From assembly GCA_937921035.1 (NCBI GenBank), contig CALEUL010000051.1:6945-70944 (forward strand): a DNA stretch of 64,000 nucleotides. The letters run 5' to 3'. Every line of letters starts with the position of its first letter. The stretch's first letter is position 1. A program made the position numbers and the translations under genes. Under the pieces are notes generated by a model. That model did no database searches and was not told the origin of the DNA. It worked only from the letters and a program-made list of their open reading frames with translations. This document shows, piece by piece, positions 53,263-60,619 of the stretch. The stretch comes from an uncultured Porphyromonadaceae bacterium (GTDB taxonomy: Bacteria; Bacteroidota; Bacteroidia; Bacteroidales; Muribaculaceae).

Positions 53263-54191
53263 GAGATCTGATTAGCGTGATCGTTCCGGTATATAATGCC
53301 GAACGGTATCTTGATGAATGTATCGAAGGTATCGTCGGACAGGGCTATGCCGATTTCGAGCTTATTCTTGTCAACGACGGCAGTAGCGACTCTTCAGGCG
53401 AAATATGCCGCCGCCACGCCGGAAAAGACTCTCGAATCATTGTTATCGACAAAACAAACGGAGGAGTAAGCGCGGCACGCAATACGGCTCTGGATGCCGC
53501 TCATGGTAAGTGGATAATCTTTTCCGATGCCGACGACTATTATCTGCCCGGAGCTTTCGAAAAACTGATATCTGCCACAACTTCCGCGCCCGACATAGAC
53601 ATGGCCGTAGGCTCGCACCTCAGATTAGAAAACGGCAAAACATCTTATCCCGCGACTCAAAAGGCGGACATGAGCCGTAGCGCGATGGGTGCCATGACAC
53701 ACTTTGCTTTGTGGGGATATATTTTCAGAAAAGATATAATCGACAGATATTCAATACGTTTCGACACATCTCTCGCTTTATCGGAAGACCGCTTGTTCAT
53801 GACCGAATTCGCTATAAGGGCACGTGCCATAGCAATGATTGCAGAACCGGTGTATGTATATCGTATACATCCCGCCTCGGCCTGCCGTAGAGCAAAAGAT
53901 ATCGAAAAAGCATCGCGCATGCAGTTCGATGCAATTGAAAAAATCTATCTGCTGAAAAATAAAGCCTCCAAACCGTCCGATGCCGAAGCTATAGAACGTT
54001 TTTGCAAAGAAATGGCACATGCTGCCATAACAATTGCCGCCTTTGAATCTTCCGACATCAAAAAACTGCTCGCTGTAAAGAAAATGGCGCAGGAATGTTC
54101 TGTTAAGCATCAGCCCGGAATTCCATTTATCTTTTTCTGCGCTTTTACGCGTATACGAAAGTTATCTCGCAGACTGCGTGGAAAATCATGA
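53259..54191 (+). CDS. GT2 family glycosyltransferase
   Basis: 310 aa, GT-A fold. SVIVPVYNAERYLDECIEGI begins the nucleotide-sugar-binding half. LVNDGSSDSSGEI and NGGVSAARNTALDAA follow, and the metal-binding DxD-like motif is SDADDYY at about residue 88. The C-terminal third is Lys-rich with basic helices and no transmembrane segment. It probably adds a sugar to a lipid-linked glycan flipped by the upstream gene. Donor and acceptor are unknown. Confidence 0.87.
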   Translation: MRDLISVIVPVYNAERYLDECIEGIVGQGYADFELILVNDGSSDSSGEICRRHAGKDSRIIVIDKTNGGVSAARNTALDAAHGKWIIFSDADDYYLPGAFEKLISATTSAPDIDMAVGSHLRLENGKTSYPATQKADMSRSAMGAMTHFALWGYIFRKDIIDRYSIRFDTSLALSEDRLFMTEFAIRARAIAMIAEPVYVYRIHPASACRRAKDIEKASRMQFDAIEKIYLLKNKASKPSDAEAIERFCKEMAHAAITIAAFESSDIKKLLAVKKMAQECSVKHQPGIPFIFFCAFTRIRKLSRRLRGKS

Positions 54192-54216
54192 ATAGTCAAC
54201 GAATTTATTAGCCGAT

Positions 54217-54753
54217 ATGCGAATAATACGAGGAAAATATGGACGGCGCCGCTTCGATGTGCCTACAAACATCTCGGCCCGACCGACCACCGACTTTGCG
54301 CGTGAGAACATTTTCAATGTAATCGAAAACTACATAGACCTTGAAGGTCTTGACGCACTTGATATTTTTGCCGGCACCGGTGCCGTGAGCTTCGAATTCC
54401 TCTCCCGAGGATGCCGCAGCGTAACGTCGGTAGAGAAAGCCGCCACACAGCAGAAATTCATAACCAAAGTTGCCCGCGAACTTGGCGACTCGAACCTGAA
54501 CCTTGTGCGCGGCGACGCCCTGCGCTACATCTCGGCAGCGCCGCGCTCGTTTGATGTTATCTTCGCCGACCCGCCATACGATATGGACGGTTTCGCCGAT
54601 ATACCTGGCGCCGTGCTTAACTCGGGCCTCGTAAAATCAGGCACACTGTTCATTATCGAACACAACAAAACGCACGATTTCAGCGCACTCCCCGGATTTC
54701 GCGAGCACCGTGCCTACGGCTCGGTCAACTTCTCAATCTTCATCGTACCCTGA
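54217..54753 (+). CDS. rsmD: 16S rRNA (guanine966-N2)-methyltransferase
   Basis: 178 aa SAM-dependent methyltransferase acting on the small-subunit rRNA. MRIIRGKYGRRRFDVP and RPTTDFARENIFNVI are family N-terminal motifs. The SAM loop is DIFAGTGAVSFE and the catalytic motif is DPPYD at about residue 117. It is separated from its usual neighbour, the DUF3822 gene, by the flippase pair. Convergent with the toxin gene 19 bp downstream. Confidence 0.94.
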   Translation: MRIIRGKYGRRRFDVPTNISARPTTDFARENIFNVIENYIDLEGLDALDIFAGTGAVSFEFLSRGCRSVTSVEKAATQQKFITKVARELGDSNLNLVRGDALRYISAAPRSFDVIFADPPYDMDGFADIPGAVLNSGLVKSGTLFIIEHNKTHDFSALPGFREHRAYGSVNFSIFIVP

Positions 54754-54772
54754 GGTATACCCTCTATTAAAA

Positions 54773-55123
54773 TCAGATATCGTCAGGATTTTCAATCAAC
54801 TGATTGATTTCCGATTTCAACAACGGCAAATGATTTATTACAATTGCCCAAATTAAATCTTCTCTAAGACTATCATAACCATGTATGAGATAGTTACGAG
54901 TATTTACTATTCGACGTGCCGAGGTAATAGGAATATCAGGATTAATTTTAAGAACACGATTCATCGCCTCTCCGATTATCGCAATCTCCCATTGGACGGC
55001 ACTTCGGAAACAAAGATCTTCGCAAAAAGCCTTGAATTCTTTTGGTCGTGAGGCACAAAACAATTCAATGTGAGATATGCTGTTCAGAATATCCTCAAGC
55101 GATTTCTTAACTTGATCATCCAT
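54773..55123 (-). CDS. HepT-like toxin, copy 1
   Basis: 116 aa all-helical protein of the HepT/DUF86 (HEPN) family. The RX4HXY motif is R76-NYLI-H81-G-Y83. In characterised pairs HepT is a ribonuclease whose Tyr is AMPylated and silenced by the partner MntA. The first 8 bp overlap the end of the MntA copy 1 gene. It is the last gene of a four-gene antitoxin-toxin operon. Its sequence is clearly related to copy 2 but not near-identical. Confidence 0.88.
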   Translation of the reverse strand: MDDQVKKSLEDILNSISHIELFCASRPKEFKAFCEDLCFRSAVQWEIAIIGEAMNRVLKINPDIPITSARRIVNTRNYLIHGYDSLREDLIWAIVINHLPLLKSEINQLIENPDDI

Positions 55124-55415
55124 AAATCAAGCGTTTAGTATTATTGAGTTCCGTGCGGAAATAGGGATTTTTAATTGCTGTCTCATCGATCAAATCCACT
55201 TTACGGCCTAACAATTGCTGCAACTCGTCGATAAAATCGAAAAAAGTCAAAAATAAATCAGTAATTTCATCATAATGAAAAACCACAGAGAAATCCACGT
55301 CGCTGTCGTCGTTGAAGCGCGGAGTAAGGATTGAACCGAAAACCCACAGTTTTGCAACCTTGTACTTCTTGCACAAGGCCACAATCTTGTCGATATTCAT
55401 TTCTATCAGCTTCAT
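55116..55415 (-). CDS. MntA-like minimal nucleotidyltransferase antitoxin, copy 1
   Basis: 99 aa. The nucleotidyltransferase motif GSX10DXD is complete (G27-S28 to D39-V-D41), with the third acidic residue at Asp74 (KVDLID). It should AMPylate the cognate HepT. Residues 1-42 are identical to copy 2 and the DNA is nearly identical there, while the C-terminal half diverges. It starts 18 bp after HepT copy 2. Confidence 0.88.
   Translation of the reverse strand: MKLIEMNIDKIVALCKKYKVAKLWVFGSILTPRFNDDSDVDFSVVFHYDEITDLFLTFFDFIDELQQLLGRKVDLIDETAIKNPYFRTELNNTKRLIYG
55290..55415 (-). repeat. 126 bp direct repeat, copy 1 (5' half of MntA copy 1)
   Basis: Identical to 55940-56065 except at two positions. 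It spans exactly codons 1-42, and similarity stops at the start codon on one side and after Asp41-Phe42 on the other. The two copies are offset by 650 bp. Confidence 0.93.
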
Positions 55416-55433
55416 ATTAGTAAAATAATCTAT

Positions 55434-55769
55434 TCATTCCAGCAGTTTTTCTACTTCCGCTTTGAGGAGCGGTAAATGTCGCACAACGATTCCCCACATA
55501 ATATCATCAGTAACGCTGTCGTAACCGTGAATCACATAGTTGCGCGTATCAACGACTCTTCGGGCCGCTGTAATTTCTATCTCGGGCGCGAGTTTTAGCA
55601 ACCTGTTCATTGCTTCGCCAATTATTGTTATGTTGCGCTCGACAGCGCGACGCAAACATAAATCCGACAGATAAACGTCGTACCGTTTAGGACGAGATTC
55701 AAAAAATGAATCTATTTCCAAAATGGCATTCCGAATGTCCTCAAGGGTCTTATTTACCGAACGCTCCAT
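55434..55769 (-). CDS. HepT-like toxin, copy 2
   Basis: 111 aa HEPN protein with the same R76-NYVI-H81-G-Y83 motif as copy 1 and a shared helical plan (LEDIRNAILEIDSFFESRPK). It overlaps the end of MntA copy 2 by 16 bp. Conservation of the active residues in both copies suggests both toxins are functional. Confidence 0.88.
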   Translation of the reverse strand: MERSVNKTLEDIRNAILEIDSFFESRPKRYDVYLSDLCLRRAVERNITIIGEAMNRLLKLAPEIEITAARRVVDTRNYVIHGYDSVTDDIMWGIVVRHLPLLKAEVEKLLE

Positions 55770-56065
55770 AACAACTTGCGGGTTTCATCAACTTCAGCGC
55801 GAAAGAAACGGTTTTTAATCGACTTGTCAACTACCATATCAACTTTTCGCCCAACGACAGCCTCAATTTCATGAATAAAGTTGAAAAAATTATCTGCATA
55901 ATCAAGCAACTCAATTCGCTCGTCATCGAAATCAACAAGGAAATCCACGTCGCTGTCGTCGTTGAAGCGCGGGGTGAGGATTGAACCGAAAACCCACAGT
56001 TTTGCAACCTTGTACTTCTTGCACAAGGCCACAATCTTGTCGATATTCATTTCTATCAGCTTCAT
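55754..56065 (-). CDS. MntA-like minimal nucleotidyltransferase antitoxin, copy 2
   Basis: 103 aa from ATG 56065. A longer frame to 56125 is excluded because it would cover the promoter at 56073-56103. GSX10DXD (G27-S28 to D39, D41) and Asp76 are intact. The C-terminal half (LVDFDDERIELLDYADNFFN) differs from copy 1, as do the partner toxins. It is first in the operon and probably translated from a nearly leaderless mRNA. Confidence 0.88.
   Translation of the reverse strand: MKLIEMNIDKIVALCKKYKVAKLWVFGSILTPRFNDDSDVDFLVDFDDERIELLDYADNFFNFIHEIEAVVGRKVDMVVDKSIKNRFFRAEVDETRKLLWSVR
55940..56065 (-). repeat. 126 bp direct repeat, copy 2 (5' half of MntA copy 2)
   Basis: Partner of 55290-55415. 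The two differences are synonymous third-position-type changes in the PRF codons, since the encoded 42 residues are the same. Confidence 0.93.
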
Positions 56066-56072
56066 ACCGTCG

Positions 56073-56103
56073 CAAATATAAGCAATAATAGTTATATAAC
56101 AAA
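56073..56103 (-). promoter_or_regulatory. Promoter of the MntA/HepT operon
   Basis: On the minus strand TTTG (56100-56103), exactly 19 nt, TATATTTG (56073-56080). The transcript should start about 4 nt before the ATG at 56065. Confidence 0.78.
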
Positions 56104-56104
56104 C

Positions 56105-56118
56105 AAGCGAACTCAGAT
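56105..56118 (+). repeat. 14 bp direct repeat, left copy
   Basis: AAGCGAACTCAGAT recurs exactly at 57634-57647. The two copies bracket the NYN and CHAT-like genes. This copy abuts the -33 box of the MntA promoter. Confidence 0.6.
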
Positions 56119-56197
56119 CAGTCAACCAAACACGTGTTATATCGTTTTTGGTTATCTTTTGACTAAATAATAATGTATAGTTTCTATAGCCTTCAAT

Positions 56198-56887
56198 TTA
56201 TTTCTTTTTCTTCTCCCTTTCTTTAAATGGCTGAACACTCTTTAATCCATCAATATGCTCAAACAATTGTGGCTCTACATTTGCCATCATTGGATCAAGA
56301 ATGAAATCAATTCCTTCTCTTCTTGCTAATTTAGCTGCGGGGACAAAATCAGAATCCCCAGAAAACAAAACGATTTGATTCACAAAACGTTTCAGGGCCA
56401 AAGAAGCTATATCCACACCGATTTTCATATCTACGCCTTTTTGCCTCACAGATAGGAAAACATCATCTTCAGTTAAATCATTTAATGTAATTTTTCCTTT
56501 AAGCAAGTCTTGTGTCGCAGATGGACGAATCTCCCAATTGCCATTATCTTTTAATGTACCAACTCTTAAGGCAACTTTTCGCTTCTTCTTCAATGCCTCC
56601 ATTAATTCGGTACGGAATTTATATTCTGGAGTTTTACTAAAATCAACAGCTTTCTTGCTTATTGGATTATGAGCTTTCTTTCCCAATGGCATGCAGTCAT
56701 AATAGAAAATGCGATATAAAATATTGCGTTTTCCAACATGTTTATGAGCCATTGCGTACATTATATCTGCAACTTGAGCACCGTTCAGCTGGCGATTTTT
56801 GTTATAAAGAGTATTAAAACGTTTTATAAAAAATCCGCCATCTATAAGTACGGCAATTCTAATAGGAGGCAAGTTTTCGTTAATCAT
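56198..56887 (-). CDS. NYN-domain (LabA/DUF88-like) putative ribonuclease
   Basis: 229 aa from ATG 56887; a TTG-led extension to 56908 is unlikely. It has a PIN-like fold. Asp16 in AVLIDGGFF, Asp153 and Asp159 in KGVDMKIGVDIA, and Asp178/Asp180 in FSGDSDFVP form the acidic metal site expected of NYN nucleases. The tail is very basic (FKEREKKKK), consistent with RNA binding. It is AT-rich and lies between the CHAT-like gene and the MntA/HepT operon, all on the same strand. The target is unknown. Confidence 0.87.
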   Translation of the reverse strand: MINENLPPIRIAVLIDGGFFIKRFNTLYNKNRQLNGAQVADIMYAMAHKHVGKRNILYRIFYYDCMPLGKKAHNPISKKAVDFSKTPEYKFRTELMEALKKKRKVALRVGTLKDNGNWEIRPSATQDLLKGKITLNDLTEDDVFLSVRQKGVDMKIGVDIASLALKRFVNQIVLFSGDSDFVPAAKLARREGIDFILDPMMANVEPQLFEHIDGLKSVQPFKEREKKKK

Positions 56888-56986
56888 AAAAACAAATAAA
56901 AAGCTCAAGGGTTGGCGTATCCATTATCAAGAACTAGCGGCGGAGCTGCTATCGGATACGCGTTGCCATGAGCGTAATCGTGTTTG

Positions 56987-57018
56987 CAAATTTACGATTA
57001 ATCTATTATACAAACAAA
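56987..57018 (-). promoter_or_regulatory. Promoter and structured leader of the NYN gene
   Basis: On the minus strand TTTG (57015-57018), 20 nt, TAAATTTG (56987-56994). The leader of about 95 nt contains an 8 bp inverted repeat GCGTATCC/GGATACGC (56915-56922 with 56954-56961). Confidence 0.65.
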
Positions 57019-57057
57019 TTTTTTCGCAAAAAGTTTTTCTAATCAATTATCGAAAGT

Positions 57058-57615
57058 TTAGTATATACAGAATCCTAATCTATCAAGGATTTCCTGGTAG
57101 TTCTGTATATGGTTTGCTATAGTTCCGACTGTTTTATATTGGAAGATCTGGTCGAAATATGCTAATTCGTTAACAGAAGCTTGTACGGAATCCACACAGG
57201 CTGTATATCCAGATACAGTTTCTGCTTTGGTTTCCTTTTTAAATCTTCTGATTATATCTTCCTCGCATTTCATAGTCTCGCATGAGCTAAAATGGATATG
57301 CCTGCCTTTGAAGGCTTCATATTTGGCAGCTATTTCTGCAATTTCATCAAGAGAAACAGTTCCTGTCGGCAACTGAATATTGGCAGAATCGCCATGAAAA
57401 CTAAAATAAATGATACCGTATTTACTCTGAAAATGGAGTTGGGATATTTTCTTGAAATAATATTTGAAATCTTCGACAGATGCAATTTGCCGATATATGT
57501 ATGGGATATGCCATGCCTGTTCTAAATATTGCAAAAGAGGTAAAGCATAGAATTCGTTGTCTGTATTATGACTCCGAAATTGACCGGTCTCAAAACAAAT
57601 TATTCCTGTTTTCAT
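57058..57615 (-). CDS. CHAT/caspase-like (clan CD) protein, DUF6642-like
   Basis: 185 aa. Two strand-ending motifs carry a probable His-Cys dyad: GIIYFSFHGD (His74) and HIHFSSCETM (Cys112), followed by VSGYTACVD. This spacing and context match caspase-like and CHAT cysteine peptidases. A short family called DUF6642 has this look, but I assign it from memory only. There is no signal peptide or extra domain. It is AT-rich, sits between tRNA-Ala and the NYN gene, and is read on the same strand. A regulated protease role in defence is inference. Confidence 0.7.
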   Translation of the reverse strand: MKTGIICFETGQFRSHNTDNEFYALPLLQYLEQAWHIPYIYRQIASVEDFKYYFKKISQLHFQSKYGIIYFSFHGDSANIQLPTGTVSLDEIAEIAAKYEAFKGRHIHFSSCETMKCEEDIIRRFKKETKAETVSGYTACVDSVQASVNELAYFDQIFQYKTVGTIANHIQNYQEILDRLGFCIY

Positions 57616-57625
57616 AGTATAGCTT

Positions 57626-57664
57626 AAAATTAAAAGCGAACTCAGATTTTACTCTGAATTCGCT
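57626..57664 (-). terminator. Terminator of tRNA-Ala
   Basis: On the minus strand AGCGAA-TCAGA pairs with TCTGA-TTCGCT with one internal mismatch, then TTTTAATTTT follows. One arm contains the right copy of the 14 bp direct repeat (57634-57647). Confidence 0.8.
57634..57647 (+). repeat. 14 bp direct repeat, right copy
   Basis: Exact match to 56105-56118, embedded in the terminator arm of tRNA-Ala. It marks the tRNA-side edge of the NYN/CHAT-like segment. Confidence 0.6.
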
Positions 57665-57669
57665 CTTGG

Positions 57670-57743
57670 TGGAGCACAGCGGACTCGAACCGCTCACCTC
57701 GACACTGCCAGTGTCGCGCTCTAGCCAGATGAGCTAGTGCCCC
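57670..57743 (-). tRNA. tRNA-Ala (GGC)
   Basis: A 74 nt cloverleaf. The acceptor GGGGCAC/GTGCTCC has one G-U pair, the anticodon loop is CTGGCAG (anticodon GGC), and the discriminator is A. It forms the edge of the AT-rich island. Confidence 0.96.
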
Positions 57744-57753
57744 TTTTGCGATG

Positions 57754-57783
57754 CAAAGGTAGCTATTATTTTCTTTTTTCAAA
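57754..57783 (-). promoter_or_regulatory. Promoter of tRNA-Ala
   Basis: On the minus strand TTTG (57780-57783), 18 nt, TACCTTTG (57754-57761), ending 10 bp above the tRNA. Confidence 0.7.
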
Positions 57784-57856
57784 AGGTTTACGTTTAGTTT
57801 AACTCTGATTAACTCTTTTATACGAATTTTGTATTGTCGGACTATCTTATTTGCAC

Positions 57857-57864
57857 TACCTTTG
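57857..57864 (+). promoter_or_regulatory. -7 box of the NamZ-like gene
   Basis: TACCTTTG, 35 bp before the ATG at 57900. The -33 region has TTG at 57834-57836, a partial match. Confidence 0.6.
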
Positions 57865-57899
57865 ACAATTATTACAAACCAGTCAATACAAATCATATC

Positions 57900-59111
57900 A
57901 TGAAATTTATATCCCTGTTTATCATTGCATTAGCAGCATTAAGCTGCACGGCCACAGCCAGCAATTCCTCGGAACAGACTGCAGCGCAGGAACAACCCGC
58001 ACAAAAGACAGTGACGGTCGGGGCCGCACAAACCGAAAAATATGTGCCCCTGCTCAATGGCAAGCGCGTAGCGCTTATGTCCAATCACACCGGCATGGTG
58101 GGCGACCGCCACACACTCGATGTAATGCTCGACAAAGGCGTCAATGTGGTAACACTGTTCTCGCCGGAACACGGTTTTCGCGGCACCGCCGACGCCGGCG
58201 AGCATGTGAAAAGCGGCATCGACGGTCCCAGCGGTCTGCCTATCGCTTCGCTCTACGACGGCAAAAACCGTATGCCGGCCAAGGAAGTGATGGACGGACT
58301 GGATATCATCGTCGTAGACATTCAGGACGTGGGCCTGCGCTATTATACATATTATTGTTCAATGGTGGATCTGATGAACGCCGCCATTGCATACGGCAAG
58401 GAATTCATGGTTCTGGACCGTCCCAACCCCAACGGTATGTATGTAGACGGCCCGATTTTAGACATGACATATCAGTCCGGCGTCGGACGTCTGCCCATCC
58501 CCGTTGTACACGGCATGACTTTAGGCGAACTTGCCCTGATGGCCAACGGCGAAGGATGGCTTAAGGACGGCAAAACGGTACCTCTTACCGTTATTCCCTG
58601 CGACGGCTACACCCATGCCACCCGCTACCGTCTGCCGGTAGCTCCGTCGCCCAATCTGCGCACAATGCGCGCCATATATCTTTATCCGTCGGTTTGCTAT
58701 TTCGAGGCCACTCCAGTGAGCCTTGGCCGAGGCACCGACTTCCCATTTGAGGTATACGGACATCCCGACATGAAGGGCCGCAGCTTCGAATTCACGCCCC
58801 GCAGCGTTCCAGGCGCCAAGAATCCGCCGCAACTGGACAATCTGTGCCACGGCGTTGACCTGCGCGACATTCCCGAAGAAGATGCAATCGCACAGGGGAT
58901 AAACCTTGAATACCTTATCGACGCCTACAACGACCTCGGTATGGGCGACGCTTTCTTCCGCTCGTTTTTCGAGAAGCTGATAGGCCGCGGCGACATCCGC
59001 AAGATGATTGAAGAAGGCCGCAGCGCCGACGAGATAAAGGCCACATGGGCCGGCGACGTGGCCAAGTTCCGCAACAGCCGCAAGCCCTACCTGCTCTACC
59101 CCGAAAACTGA
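57900..59111 (+). CDS. NamZ-like exo-beta-N-acetylmuramidase lipoprotein (DUF1343, GH171)
   Basis: 403 aa from ATG 57900. The signal peptide ends in the lipobox LAALSC (Cys16). Family motifs are MSNHTGMVGDRHTLDVMLDK, LFSPEHGFRGTADAGEHV, VDIQDVGLRYYTYY, VLDRPNPNGMYVDGP and VSLGRGTDFPFEVYG. In Bacteroidetes, NamZ removes terminal MurNAc from peptidoglycan fragments. It lies 32 bp upstream of a sodium:solute symporter gene, which suggests release and uptake of wall sugars in one operon. The symporter link is inference. Confidence 0.9.
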   Translation: MKFISLFIIALAALSCTATASNSSEQTAAQEQPAQKTVTVGAAQTEKYVPLLNGKRVALMSNHTGMVGDRHTLDVMLDKGVNVVTLFSPEHGFRGTADAGEHVKSGIDGPSGLPIASLYDGKNRMPAKEVMDGLDIIVVDIQDVGLRYYTYYCSMVDLMNAAIAYGKEFMVLDRPNPNGMYVDGPILDMTYQSGVGRLPIPVVHGMTLGELALMANGEGWLKDGKTVPLTVIPCDGYTHATRYRLPVAPSPNLRTMRAIYLYPSVCYFEATPVSLGRGTDFPFEVYGHPDMKGRSFEFTPRSVPGAKNPPQLDNLCHGVDLRDIPEEDAIAQGINLEYLIDAYNDLGMGDAFFRSFFEKLIGRGDIRKMIEEGRSADEIKATWAGDVAKFRNSRKPYLLYPEN

Positions 59112-59143
59112 ACATATAACAATATCGAAACAGCACAAAAACA

Positions 59144-60613
59144 ATGACTCAACCGATAATCGTCATCATTACAATCGCGGCCTACTTCCTACTGCTGATG
59201 GCCGTATCATACGTCGCCTCGCGCGGCTCCGACAACAGCACTTTCTTCACCGGCAACCGTCGCGCGCCGTGGCCCGTGGTTGCCTTCGCGATGATAGGCG
59301 CTGCCATCTCGGGTGTTACATTCATCTCGGTTCCAGGCATGGTGGTGGGCAAAGGCTACGCATACCTGCAGATGGTGCTCGGCTTTATTGTGGGATATAT
59401 GGTAATAGCGTTCCTGCTTGTGCCGCTGTTCTACAAAATGAATCTGATATCCATCTACGGCTATCTTGAAAGCCGCTTCGGCCGCAACACCTACCGCGCC
59501 GGCGCATGGTTCTTCTTCATCTCCAAGATGCTCGGCGCAGCCGTGCGTTTCTTCGTGGTATGCGCCGTGCTCCAGCTGTTGGTTTTCTCGCCGCTGCACA
59601 TTCCGTTCATATTCAATGTAATAGTAACCATAGCGCTGATATGGCTGTACACTGTACAGGGGGGCGTAAAGACCCTTATCTGGACCGACACCCTCAAGAG
59701 CTTCTGCCTGATAATGTCGGTTGTGCTGTGCATCTATTTCATAGCCACCAATCTGGGCTATTCCTTCGGCGAGATGACAGCCGCAATAGCTGACCATCAC
59801 ACCTCGCGCATGTTCTTCTTCGACAACCCCAAGGAAGGCACATATTTCTGGAAACAGTTCCTCGCCGGCGTATTCATGGCCATAGCAACCAACGGACTCG
59901 ACCAGGACATGATGCAGCGCAATCTCGCCTGCAAAGACTTCCGTCAGAGCCAGAAAAACATGATTGTGAGCGGTATCACCCAGTTCTTTGTAATTGCCCT
60001 GTTCCTTCTGCTCGGCACCATGCTTGTAATGTTCCTGGACAGCAAGGGCATCGCCTACCCCGAGAAATCGGATGAAATCTTCGGCATGGTTGCACAGCAC
60101 CCTGACGTGCCTGTAATCGTGCTCATTCTGTTCGTTCTCGGACTTATCTCGGCAGCCTACTCGGCAGCCGGATCGGCGCTTACTTCGCTGACCACCTCGT
60201 TCACCGTCGACATCCTCGGGGCGCACAAAACTCAGGATGACAAACGCCTTACCCGCACGCGCAAGGCTGTGCATGTTGCAATGTCGGCACTGATGGGCCT
60301 GGTTATCATCGCGTTCTACTACCTCAGCGACCAGGACGCCATATCGGCCGTCTATACTCTGGCATCGTATACCTACGGTCCCATTCTGGGCCTCTTCGTT
60401 TACGGCATGTTCTGGAAGAAACCCGTACACGATAAGTTCGTGCCTGCCGTGTGCATTCTTGCCCCGTGCCTATCGTGGGCTATCCAGTTCGGCCTGTTCA
60501 AGCTGTTCAACTACGAAACAAGTTTCGAACTGCTGATAATCAACGCCGTAATCACCGTCATCGGCCTGCGTCTGCTTTCTGTAGGGCGCCGTGCCGTTCC
60601 GGCAGAGGCTTAA
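59144..60613 (+). CDS. Sodium:solute symporter family transporter
   Basis: 489 aa with about 13 hydrophobic helices in the LeuT-like SSS fold. FAMIGAAISGVTFISVPGMV (about residues 48-67) carries the family Na+/substrate helix, and ATNGLDQDMMQRNLACKD is the conserved loop after helix 7. SAAYSAAGSALTSLTTSFTV holds the helix-8 Na2-site Ser/Thr. Co-directional and close to the NamZ-like gene, so its substrate is likely a sugar from peptidoglycan, such as MurNAc. That is inferred from context. Confidence 0.88.
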   Translation: MTQPIIVIITIAAYFLLLMAVSYVASRGSDNSTFFTGNRRAPWPVVAFAMIGAAISGVTFISVPGMVVGKGYAYLQMVLGFIVGYMVIAFLLVPLFYKMNLISIYGYLESRFGRNTYRAGAWFFFISKMLGAAVRFFVVCAVLQLLVFSPLHIPFIFNVIVTIALIWLYTVQGGVKTLIWTDTLKSFCLIMSVVLCIYFIATNLGYSFGEMTAAIADHHTSRMFFFDNPKEGTYFWKQFLAGVFMAIATNGLDQDMMQRNLACKDFRQSQKNMIVSGITQFFVIALFLLLGTMLVMFLDSKGIAYPEKSDEIFGMVAQHPDVPVIVLILFVLGLISAAYSAAGSALTSLTTSFTVDILGAHKTQDDKRLTRTRKAVHVAMSALMGLVIIAFYYLSDQDAISAVYTLASYTYGPILGLFVYGMFWKKPVHDKFVPAVCILAPCLSWAIQFGLFKLFNYETSFELLIINAVITVIGLRLLSVGRRAVPAEA

Positions 60614-60619
60614 AACACA

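Noticed and set aside
57670..57743. tRNA-Ala as a proven integrase attachment site
   Set aside because: No integrase is in the window and the 14 bp repeat lies in the terminator rather than the tRNA 3' end; only a boundary repeat is claimed.
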